From Pseudomonadota bacterium (lineage in GTDB: Bacteria > Verrucomicrobiota > Verrucomicrobiia > Chthoniobacterales > UBA6821), in NCBI GenBank assembly GCA_009928265.1, contig RFPR01000099.1, forward strand, positions 1 to 7,509: DNA of 7,509 nt, given 5' to 3'. The stretch's first letter is position 1; every line of letters begins with the position of its first letter. The notes beneath the pieces are model-generated. The model saw only the letters and a program-made list of their open reading frames with translations. It searched no databases and was not told the origin of the DNA. A program made the position numbers and the translations under genes. Positions 1-5,471 of the stretch are shown piece by piece.

Positions 1-687
1 GGTTACAAAGGAGGGGCGAAACCAGGGTTGAAGTCCCAGCAGGTCCGTAGTTACTAGAATCTGCCCGTCACAACCGGTACCGCTACCGATCCCGATCGTT
101 GGAATGTCCAATTTATTAGTAATGGTCTCCGTGAGACACGCCTCGACGAGTTCCAGAACGATTGCGCAGCATCCGGCAGCCTGCAGATCCAAGGCTGCCT
201 GAAGAAGGCGGCCAGCCTCTTCCTCTGATTTTCCCTTCCGATGGTAGCCACCCTCCTCTCGGACATGCTGTGGAAGCATTCCTAGATGTCCGATCACCAG
301 AATGGATGCCTTGGTTAGAGTAGCAATGATCTCGGGAAGGTGGCCCTCCAACTTCACGGCATCAGCCCCAGCCTCGATTAGGAGTCTTGCACTCTCAAGG
401 GCTTGTGCAGGAGTGTCATAGGTGTGCGATGGAAGGTCGACCGCCACCGGGGCACGCGACACACCTCGGCGGACCGCCTTGAGGTGGTGGATCATTTCTC
501 CGAGGGTTACGTCTACCGTATCCTTTTGTCCCAAAACGACCATGCCAAGGGAATCACCGACCAGAATTAGGTCGATACCGGATTCATCAAGGAGCCGTGC
601 AGAGGGGTAGTCGTAAGCGGTCAACCAGGCCTGATGTGCACCGGAGGCCTTCTCTGATACCCAAGATTCTTTTAGGCTATTAACCAT
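1..687 (-). CDS. panB: 3-methyl-2-oxobutanoate hydroxymethyltransferase (ketopantoate hydroxymethyltransferase), 3' end cut by window edge
   Basis: The first committed enzyme of pantothenate (coenzyme A) synthesis: it transfers a hydroxymethyl group from 5,10-methylene-tetrahydrofolate to alpha-ketoisovalerate in the cytoplasm. I translated it by hand from the ATG at 687; 229 codons are open to the left edge, and the family is usually about 264 residues, so about 35 C-terminal residues are missing. Visible motifs are TAYDY (23-27), VGDSLGM (43-49), AVRRG (71-75), VDLP (83-86), KLEG (112-115), GHLGMLPQ (133-140), GGY (146-148), LEL (178-180) and IPTIGIGSG. The metal ligands match E. coli numbering exactly (Asp45, Asp84, Glu114), and Glu179 corresponds to the catalytic Glu181. 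It follows folK by 19 nt and is the last cluster gene seen; panC may lie beyond the edge. No Shine-Dalgarno sequence precedes the start. It uses CTA leucine codons more often than lepA does. Confidence 0.96.
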   Translation of the reverse strand, partial: MVNSLKESWVSEKASGAHQAWLTAYDYPSARLLDESGIDLILVGDSLGMVVLGQKDTVDVTLGEMIHHLKAVRRGVSRAPVAVDLPSHTYDTPAQALESARLLIEAGADAVKLEGHLPEIIATLTKASILVIGHLGMLPQHVREEGGYHRKGKSEEEAGRLLQAALDLQAAGCCAIVLELVEACLTETITNKLDIPTIGIGSGTGCDGQILVTTDLLGLQPWFRPSFVT

Positions 688-706
688 TATTAATCAGTGG
701 CTTAAT

Positions 707-1174
707 CTATTTCTTATGAATCCTTGATAGGTATTCAGAGCAGGTCATTTCCCACCCGGGTAGCCTGAGACCGGGGCGGATCTCAGCCAAGGGAGCCAGC
801 ACAAAAGAGCGCTCGGTCATCCTGGGATGGGGAAGTTGAAGTTCTGTGTCAAGCAGGGTCATTTCGTCGCAGTAGAGGAGATCGAGATCCAGGGTGCGGG
901 ACGCATTGCGGGCATGGTTCTTGGGGCGACCCGATCGGATCTCTTCCGCCTGAAGTCGATGAAGCAGATCAAGGGGTGTCAGGGATGTCCCGATTTCGGC
1001 CACGGCATTTAGGAAGGAGGGGGTGCCGGGCGCGCAGTCCATAGGCGCCGTTTCATAAAAGCCCGAGAGAAGAAAATCCCCGGACTCATGGATTTCCCTG
1101 AGATGGCCTATTCCCTGATTCAAGAGTGCGGATCTATCGCCCAGATTGGAGCCGAGGGCGATGCCGGCGCGCAT
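707..1174 (-). CDS. folK: 2-amino-4-hydroxy-6-hydroxymethyldihydropteridine pyrophosphokinase (HPPK)
   Basis: Transfers pyrophosphate from ATP to 6-hydroxymethyl-7,8-dihydropterin, the step before dihydropteroate synthase in folate synthesis; it is a soluble cytoplasmic enzyme. The 155 residues match the usual length of single-domain HPPK (about 160). Family motifs are ALGSNLGDR (6-14), SGFYETAP (37-44), FLNAV (54-58) and the signature SRTLDLDLLY (92-101), whose Asp96 and Asp98 are the paired magnesium ligands (Asp95 and Asp97 in E. coli). PHPRMTERSFVLAPLAEI follows, as in the family. The commonest signature has GP before RTLDLD; here it is AS, a mild variation. The ATG at 1174 lies 5 nt after the dapB stop, so translational coupling is likely, and no good ribosome-binding site is visible. 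It is not fused to folB or folP. The folK-panB adjacency is also found in E. coli and relatives. Confidence 0.96.
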   Translation of the reverse strand: MRAGIALGSNLGDRSALLNQGIGHLREIHESGDFLLSGFYETAPMDCAPGTPSFLNAVAEIGTSLTPLDLLHRLQAEEIRSGRPKNHARNASRTLDLDLLYCDEMTLLDTELQLPHPRMTERSFVLAPLAEIRPGLRLPGWEMTCSEYLSRIHKK

Positions 1175-1179
1175 GGATC

Positions 1180-1926
1180 TTATCGGAGGCCGAGCACGTC
1201 CTGCATGTCATAGAGTCCAGGGGCATTTCTCTTTGTATCTCGGGCCCAAAGGGCGGCTCTAAGGGCGCCTCTGGCAAAAGTCTCCCTGCTGGAGGCGCGG
1301 TGGGTCAACTCGAGGCGATCCCCGGGGGCGGCCAGCATCACGGTATGATCGCCAACGACATCCCCTCCACGGACGGCATGGACACCAACCTCGCTGCGGG
1401 TACGTTCTCCAGGCATTCCAACGCGTCCATGGCGAGTATCCTTCTCATAATCAAGGTGATAAGCCTCATCTAATACCTCGACAAGACGACGAGCTGTCCC
1501 GCTGGGCGCATCCTTCTTGAGGCGGTGATGGATCTCAATCACCTCGGCATCATACTCGGGTCCAAGGATTTCGGCGGCCTTCTTGGTGACCCAGAAGAGC
1601 GTGTTGACCCCAACGCTGTAGTTGGGCGAAAAGATAACGGGAATCTTGCTGGAGGCCTCGGTGATGGCCTGACGAACATCGTTGGAATGTCCAGTCGTTC
1701 CGATGACAAGAATCTTTCCTAATTCAGCGCATTTCCGAAGTGCTGGAAGGGTGGCGTCCGCATGAGTGAAGTCAATCACGGCATCGCAGGAGGCGATTCC
1801 TTCGAGTGAATCACCGGCATCGATCGTACCTGCCAATTGAAGGGCGGAATTCTCCTCGGCACAGCTCACCAAGGCCTGACCCATCCTTCCTTTGGATCCG
1901 TAAATAACTACTTTAAGTGGATTCAT
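1180..1926 (-). CDS. dapB: 4-hydroxy-tetrahydrodipicolinate reductase
   Basis: Reduces the product of DapA to tetrahydrodipicolinate with NAD(P)H, the second dedicated step to diaminopimelate and lysine. It has 248 residues, a little shorter than E. coli DapB (273). An N-terminal Rossmann fold shows YGSKGRMGQ (9-17), then DFTHAD (53-58), GTTGHS (77-82) and SPNYSVGVN (101-109). The catalytic and substrate loop IHHRLKKDAPSGTA holds His134 and Lys138 (His159 and Lys163 in E. coli) and the dipicolinate-binding PSGT. The C-terminal part has VHAVRGGDVVGDHTV. After the second beta strand the sequence is IDAGD (Asp36, then Ala), without the Arg that E. coli has next to its acidic residue, which bears on cofactor choice. 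The ATG at 1926 is 16 nt after the dapA stop. No Shine-Dalgarno sequence is seen. Confidence 0.97.
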   Translation of the reverse strand: MNPLKVVIYGSKGRMGQALVSCAEENSALQLAGTIDAGDSLEGIASCDAVIDFTHADATLPALRKCAELGKILVIGTTGHSNDVRQAITEASSKIPVIFSPNYSVGVNTLFWVTKKAAEILGPEYDAEVIEIHHRLKKDAPSGTARRLVEVLDEAYHLDYEKDTRHGRVGMPGERTRSEVGVHAVRGGDVVGDHTVMLAAPGDRLELTHRASSRETFARGALRAALWARDTKRNAPGLYDMQDVLGLR

Positions 1927-1942
1927 ATCAGGTTACTACGAT

Positions 1943-2833
1943 TTAAAGAATGCCGATGGATCGAAGGGTCTTCATGAGCACATCCCGATTGAGATCCGTC
2001 ATTTCACAAAGAGGTAATCGGACATTACCAGCGCAAATCCCTTTGGCAGCTAGGGCTGTCTTGATGGGAACTGGATTTGGCTCGATAAAGAGATCGCGAA
2101 AGAGTGGGTAATACCGGGCATGAAGCTCCTGCGCCTTGGTCATGTCTCCCTTGAGGAAACTCTCGACAAGCCCCTGCACCTCGGCAGGTATTATATTGGA
2201 AGCAACACTGATGACTCCAACGGCTCCGGAGGCCATAAAAGGCAATGTTAGCGAGTCATCTCCGGAAAGAATCTGAAAACTCTCAGGAAGGGCGGCGCGG
2301 AGCTGGTTCACCCGCTCGACACTCCCTCCAGCTTCCTTGATGGCGACGACGTTCGGGCAATCGGCAGCGAGCCGAACAACGACAGAGACGGGGATCTCGA
2401 TTCCGCAGCGGCCCGGAATGCTGTAGAGCACGATGGGAATGGCGACGGAGTCAGCCACTTTGCGGAAATGACGATAGAGCCCCTCTGCGGAGGGCTTATT
2501 GTAGTAGGGGGCCACCTGCAAAGAAGCATCGGCTCCGAGCTTTTCGGCCTCCTTGGTCAATTCCACCGCCTCGGTGGTGGCATTCGATCCGGTGCCGGCG
2601 ATGACCAATATTCTCTTGGCTGCCGCCTTGACGGTGATCTCGATGACCTTGGCGTGCTCCTCGTGGCTCAGGGTGGGGGACTCTCCGGTGGTCCCGACAG
2701 GAATGACTCCGGAAATGCCGGCAGCAACCTGACTCTCCACCAGACGTGTCAGGGCCGCCTCGTCCAGGGAACCATCCTCTTGGAAGGGAGTGATCAGGGC
2801 GGTGTGGGCACCGGCAAAAGAGGGAAAAGACAT
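1943..2833 (-). CDS. dapA: 4-hydroxy-tetrahydrodipicolinate synthase
   Basis: Condenses pyruvate with aspartate semialdehyde through a Schiff base, the branch-point step to DAP and lysine. It is a 296-residue (beta/alpha)8 aldolase, the normal family length (292 in E. coli). Seen motifs are TALITPF (11-17), VGTTGES (46-52) with Thr48 and Thr49 of the catalytic triad, APYYNKPS (108-115) with Tyr111, LYSIPGRCG (136-144) with the key Tyr137 and substrate-binding Arg142, AIKEAGG with Schiff-base Lys166, and SGDDSLTLPFMASGAVGVISVASN. Most residues of the E. coli lysine-inhibition site are kept: Ser52, His57, His60, Asn84, Glu88 and Tyr110, while E. coli Ala49 is Pro53. This suggests, but does not prove, feedback inhibition by lysine. 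It starts 30 nt after dapF. The leader just before the ATG is pyrimidine-rich (CCTTTTCCTTC) with no Shine-Dalgarno sequence. Confidence 0.97.
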   Translation of the reverse strand: MSFPSFAGAHTALITPFQEDGSLDEAALTRLVESQVAAGISGVIPVGTTGESPTLSHEEHAKVIEITVKAAAKRILVIAGTGSNATTEAVELTKEAEKLGADASLQVAPYYNKPSAEGLYRHFRKVADSVAIPIVLYSIPGRCGIEIPVSVVVRLAADCPNVVAIKEAGGSVERVNQLRAALPESFQILSGDDSLTLPFMASGAVGVISVASNIIPAEVQGLVESFLKGDMTKAQELHARYYPLFRDLFIEPNPVPIKTALAAKGICAGNVRLPLCEMTDLNRDVLMKTLRSIGIL

Positions 2834-2863
2834 GAAGGAAAAGGTTTAAAGACTGAAGGTGAA

Positions 2864-3673
2864 TTATGAGATGGATACTGTTCCCTCGAAGACGAAGTCG
2901 GCCGGACCGGAGAGCGTGACATTCTTGGGATGTCCATTTTCAAGTTCAAATCCCACCTCCAGTGTCTCGCCGCCCTTGACCTGAATAGCGATCGGAGAGG
3001 GGGCCTGACAGCGGAGATGGTAGATCAGCGCCGAGGCAACGACTCCGGTGCCGCAGGCCAGCGTTTCGTCCTCCACGCCACGTTCGTAGGTTCTGATCGC
3101 CAGGGAGGAGGGGTCCAGAACCTGCACAAAGTTGACATTGGTTCCAGCTGGGGCAAATCGGGGGTGATGGCTAAGGGCGCGTCCCCAGGGAACGACAGGG
3201 GTGGTCTGGAGATCGGTCACAAAGACCACGGCATGGGGAACACCCGTATTCAGTGAGTGAACTTCCAGATCGTGACCCTCAACTTTCAGGGAATGGGCCA
3301 ACTGGAGGCTGTGGGGTTCGCTCATGCGGAGTCGGACCCTCTCGCCGGGCAGAAGTTCGGCCGTGATTGGGCCGGCCATGGTCAGAAAAGGGAGGCTTCC
3401 CTCGGTCTGGCCGGTCAGGCGGGCGGCATATCGCGCAAAGCAGCGGGCTCCGTTGCCGCACATTTCGGCCTCGCCACCATCTGCATTGTAATAACGCATC
3501 CGGTGCATTTCCTGGGTACCCTCGACGGCGATCAGACCATCTCCGCCGATGCCACGATGGCGATCGCAGAGGCCTGCAATCTGGTCGCGGGAGAGGCTGC
3601 GGGAGCCGTCCCGGTTATCGACCATGACGAAGTCGTTTCCGGCTCCGTTCATCTTGGTGAACTCGAGAATCAT
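2864..3673 (-). CDS. dapF: Diaminopimelate epimerase
   Basis: Converts LL-diaminopimelate to meso-diaminopimelate without a cofactor, supplying both lysine and the peptidoglycan cross-link residue. From the ATG at 3673 the protein has 269 residues (E. coli 274). The frame stays open to a TTG at 3721, but the family begins at the equivalent of MILEFTKMNGAGNDF, so the shorter form is chosen; the 16 extra residues look unrelated. The two catalytic cysteines are present: Cys72 in EMCGNGARCFARY and Cys207 in ETLACGTG. Other family segments are MNGAGNDF (8-15), HRGIGGDGL (39-47), YYNADGGEAE (61-70), NTGVPHAV (142-149), TNVNFV (178-183) and YERGVEDET (196-204). It lies 63 nt after trpA and 30 nt before dapA. 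No Shine-Dalgarno sequence is visible at either possible start. Confidence 0.96.
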   Translation of the reverse strand: MILEFTKMNGAGNDFVMVDNRDGSRSLSRDQIAGLCDRHRGIGGDGLIAVEGTQEMHRMRYYNADGGEAEMCGNGARCFARYAARLTGQTEGSLPFLTMAGPITAELLPGERVRLRMSEPHSLQLAHSLKVEGHDLEVHSLNTGVPHAVVFVTDLQTTPVVPWGRALSHHPRFAPAGTNVNFVQVLDPSSLAIRTYERGVEDETLACGTGVVASALIYHLRCQAPSPIAIQVKGGETLEVGFELENGHPKNVTLSGPADFVFEGTVSIS

Positions 3674-3736
3674 GCCAAAGATTATTGACCCAGAGTGGCG
3701 ATGAGTCACGCCGCAATCCAACCTTCAGCCAGTCAC

Positions 3737-4543
3737 TCAGCGCTTCACGCCGTGGACGGACTCGGCAATCGGGCGGACGAAATCGGCGATTTTCTGGGCA
3801 AGATCGGGAGTGTCACCGATTTCGCCGATCTTGCGGACGATGGCGCTACCCACGACCACGCCGTCAGCCAGGGCGGCCACAGTGGCAGCCTGATCGGGGT
3901 TGGAAATACCGAATCCGACCGCCACGGGAACATTGGTCAGGGAGCCTATGGCCGCCACGCGCTCGGCAATATCAGTGGAAAGACTTGATTGCTCGCCGGT
4001 GACACCTTCGCGGGAGACGTAATAGATGAATCCTTCCGCCACATTGGTGATCTCCTTGAGGCGATCCGCAGGTGTCGTTGGGGCAATCAGACGGATCGTC
4101 CTGAGGCCGGATAGGCTCGTCAGTTCGGCGTTCTGGGCCGCTTCTGTGGGTGGTAGATCAAGCAGCAGGAGCCCGTCTGCGCCCGCAGCGGCTGCATCGG
4201 CCTGAAACTTGGAGAATCCATAGGTGTAGACCGGGTTCAGATAGGCGAAGAGAACGATCGGGATCTCACTCGATTTGCGGATTTCGCGGATCAGATCCAG
4301 GATTCCGGCTACCGAGGCACCGGCGGCGAGGGCGCGGCTAGCTGCAGCCTGAATGGTGGCGCCATCAGCCAATGGGTCCGAGAACGGGACTCCAAGTTCC
4401 AGAATGTCGACTCCGGCTTGCTCAAGCGCTACGGCAATCTTTCCGGAGGCTTGTAGGGTCGGATCGCCGCCGGTGATGTAGGCGATCATGGCGGCGCGGC
4501 CCTCGGTCTTGAGTCGGGCAAATAGAGAATCGATACGGTTCAT
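3737..4543 (-). CDS. trpA: Tryptophan synthase alpha subunit
   Basis: Cleaves indole-3-glycerol phosphate to indole and glyceraldehyde 3-phosphate; indole normally passes through a tunnel to the TrpB beta subunit. From the ATG at 4543 it has 268 residues, the same length as E. coli TrpA. Catalytic Glu49 (in LELGVPFSDPLADG) and Asp60 fall at exactly the E. coli numbers. Other motifs are YITGGDP (22-28), AYLNPVYTYG, the flexible-loop-like SREGVTGEQSSLS, VAVGFGIS (phosphate binding) and GSAIV. The open frame extends 14 codons further up to a TTG at 4585, but those residues do not resemble the family. No trpB or other trp gene adjoins. It is the first gene of the packed minus-strand cluster and follows a 189-nt gap with a possible promoter. 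I see no leader peptide rich in Trp codons, so no evidence for attenuation. Confidence 0.97.
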   Translation of the reverse strand: MNRIDSLFARLKTEGRAAMIAYITGGDPTLQASGKIAVALEQAGVDILELGVPFSDPLADGATIQAAASRALAAGASVAGILDLIREIRKSSEIPIVLFAYLNPVYTYGFSKFQADAAAAGADGLLLLDLPPTEAAQNAELTSLSGLRTIRLIAPTTPADRLKEITNVAEGFIYYVSREGVTGEQSSLSTDIAERVAAIGSLTNVPVAVGFGISNPDQAATVAALADGVVVGSAIVRKIGEIGDTPDLAQKIADFVRPIAESVHGVKR

Positions 4544-4591
4544 GAGTGAGATCAAAGTGCCAAAGGTGCCCGCGGGCAATCCCAATGGACT

Positions 4592-4620
4592 GTTATGCGG
4601 CGAGCTTTTCCTGTTATCAA
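4592..4620 (-). promoter_or_regulatory. Candidate sigma-70-type promoter for the trpA-dapF-dapA-dapB-folK-panB cluster
   Basis: On the minus strand, TTGATA (4615-4620; five of six matches to TTGACA) is followed after exactly 17 nt by CATAAC (4592-4597; four of six matches to TATAAT). Transcription would begin near 4585, giving a leader of about 40 nt before the trpA ATG. It lies in the only large gap upstream of the cluster. An AT-rich stretch at about 4629-4639 (TATATTAT on the minus strand) could be an alternative -10, but I see no good -35 for it. Short consensus matches are common by chance. Confidence 0.33.
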
Positions 4621-4732
4621 AAACATCAGATAATATATGTCATGAATAATGGAGAACTGTGGATTACAGAAGAGAGCTGTCTCTGGTCGAGCGAATGATC
4701 AGCACGAGCCATCCCCTAGTTCTCACCCGCAG

Positions 4733-5344
4733 TTATTTACCCCTAGTTTTTTGGGACTTGGGATCTGGGGAAAGCTTTCTGAGGATCTCGATCTCGGCAA
4801 CAACGGAATCAGCACCAGATCCTCCGGTCGATGTCTGGCTGGGGCCTCTGTAGATGAAACCATCCTTTTCGGCAGCAGTCTGAAGAGTCCCGGAGAGTTC
4901 AGGCCATTGATTGCTGGGCAGAATGACGACAATCCGGATGGAGTCCGAATTGAACGCCTCGACGTACTGGTGATTTTTGTCGCGAAGCACGTTATGGACC
5001 GACTCGGACGCCTTGTTAATCGAGGGTGCCGAAGCCTGAATCTGAACCTGCTGCATTTTGGACTGCAGGGTTGGTGTCTTGATGACGGTGGCAGCAACTT
5101 TCTCGATTTTCTCACGAAGCGCAGCAAAGGCGTCGTTTTGGGAGGAGTTTGCATCGGAATTCGACGATGCGTCGGAAGCGGGCTTTTGTGCTGATTTTGG
5201 AGCGGGCACGGGAGCCCATCCGGTCTTCTTCAGCGCCAATCCGATCGAGAGGACCGGGACCATCAGGAGGACCACAAGGACCAGCACCAGAAACCAGATC
5301 CAGAACTTCGACCGGGCGGGCGTGCCTTCTTCCATCTCACTCAT
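4733..5344 (-). CDS. Unrecognised single-pass membrane-anchored protein
   Basis: I do not recognise this 203-residue protein. A short charged N terminus (1-13) leads into one strongly hydrophobic segment (about 14-38: aromatic FWIWF, then a Leu/Val run), flanked by Arg11 and Lys13 on one side and Lys39-Lys40 on the other. Next come a Pro/Ala then Ser/Asn/Asp low-complexity linker (about 44-71), a likely helix (about 72-88, AALREKIEKV) and a C-terminal domain (about 98-190) with the strand-like IRIVVILP (136-143) followed by WPELSGTLQTAAEKDG. That arrangement loosely recalls extracytoplasmic domains of anti-sigma-like or DUF4349-like proteins, which is only an impression. The ATG at 5344 is chosen over an upstream TTG at 5380 because GGAAGAG stands 7 nt before it, the only Shine-Dalgarno-like site I found before a gene here. 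It is divergent from lepA. A signal anchor with most of the protein outside the cytoplasm is likely. Confidence 0.72.
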   Translation of the reverse strand: MSEMEEGTPARSKFWIWFLVLVLVVLLMVPVLSIGLALKKTGWAPVPAPKSAQKPASDASSNSDANSSQNDAFAALREKIEKVAATVIKTPTLQSKMQQVQIQASAPSINKASESVHNVLRDKNHQYVEAFNSDSIRIVVILPSNQWPELSGTLQTAAEKDGFIYRGPSQTSTGGSGADSVVAEIEILRKLSPDPKSQKTRGK

Positions 5345-5351
5345 GAATTGA

Positions 5352-5358
5352 CTCTTCC
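5352..5358 (-). promoter_or_regulatory. Ribosome binding site deciding the start of the membrane-protein gene
   Basis: On the minus strand the sequence GGAAGAG lies 7 nt before the ATG at 5344. It supports that start over the in-frame TTG at 5380. It overlaps an 11-bp palindrome, CTTCCGGGAAG (5354-5364), that could fold over or be bound near this site. Confidence 0.5.
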
Positions 5359-5430
5359 GGGAAGTCCCGTGCGAAAGCAAGGTGATTTACCGCCGACTTT
5401 GCGAGGCATCGGTCAAGGGCAGTTCAGGAA

Positions 5431-5459
5431 TTGACCCCCCACTCTCCCTCAAGGATAGT
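5431..5459 (+). promoter_or_regulatory. Candidate promoter for lepA
   Basis: TTGACC (5431-5436; five of six matches to TTGACA) is followed after 17 nt by GATAGT (5454-5459; four of six matches to TATAAT). Transcription would start near 5466, only about 6 nt before the lepA ATG at 5472, implying an almost leaderless message. It lies in the 127-nt divergent gap. The match is modest and could be chance. Confidence 0.25.
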
Positions 5460-5471
5460 TTCCTGCTCTCC

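Noticed and set aside
54..266. A 70-codon minus-strand frame inside panB
   Set aside because: It is out of frame with panB, whose own frame stays open and carries all family motifs.
2468..2869. A 133-codon plus-strand frame opposite dapA
   Set aside because: Gly-rich shadow of a gene confirmed by catalytic residues.
3674..3721. N-terminal extension of dapF from a TTG
   Set aside because: The 16 extra residues do not match the family and there is no spaced ribosome site; the ATG at 3673 aligns with known DapF starts.
4544..4732. trp leader attenuator or riboswitch upstream of trpA
   Set aside because: I found no short Trp-rich leader frame, no terminator/antiterminator pair and no recognisable riboswitch core.
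4649..5194. A 181-codon plus-strand frame opposite the membrane-protein gene
   Set aside because: It lacks domain features and a ribosome site. The minus frame has a clear membrane segment, linker and Shine-Dalgarno-like site.
5382..5471. N-terminal extension of lepA from a GTG
   Set aside because: EF4 proteins begin a few residues before RNFxIIAHIDHGK, which fits the ATG at 5472.
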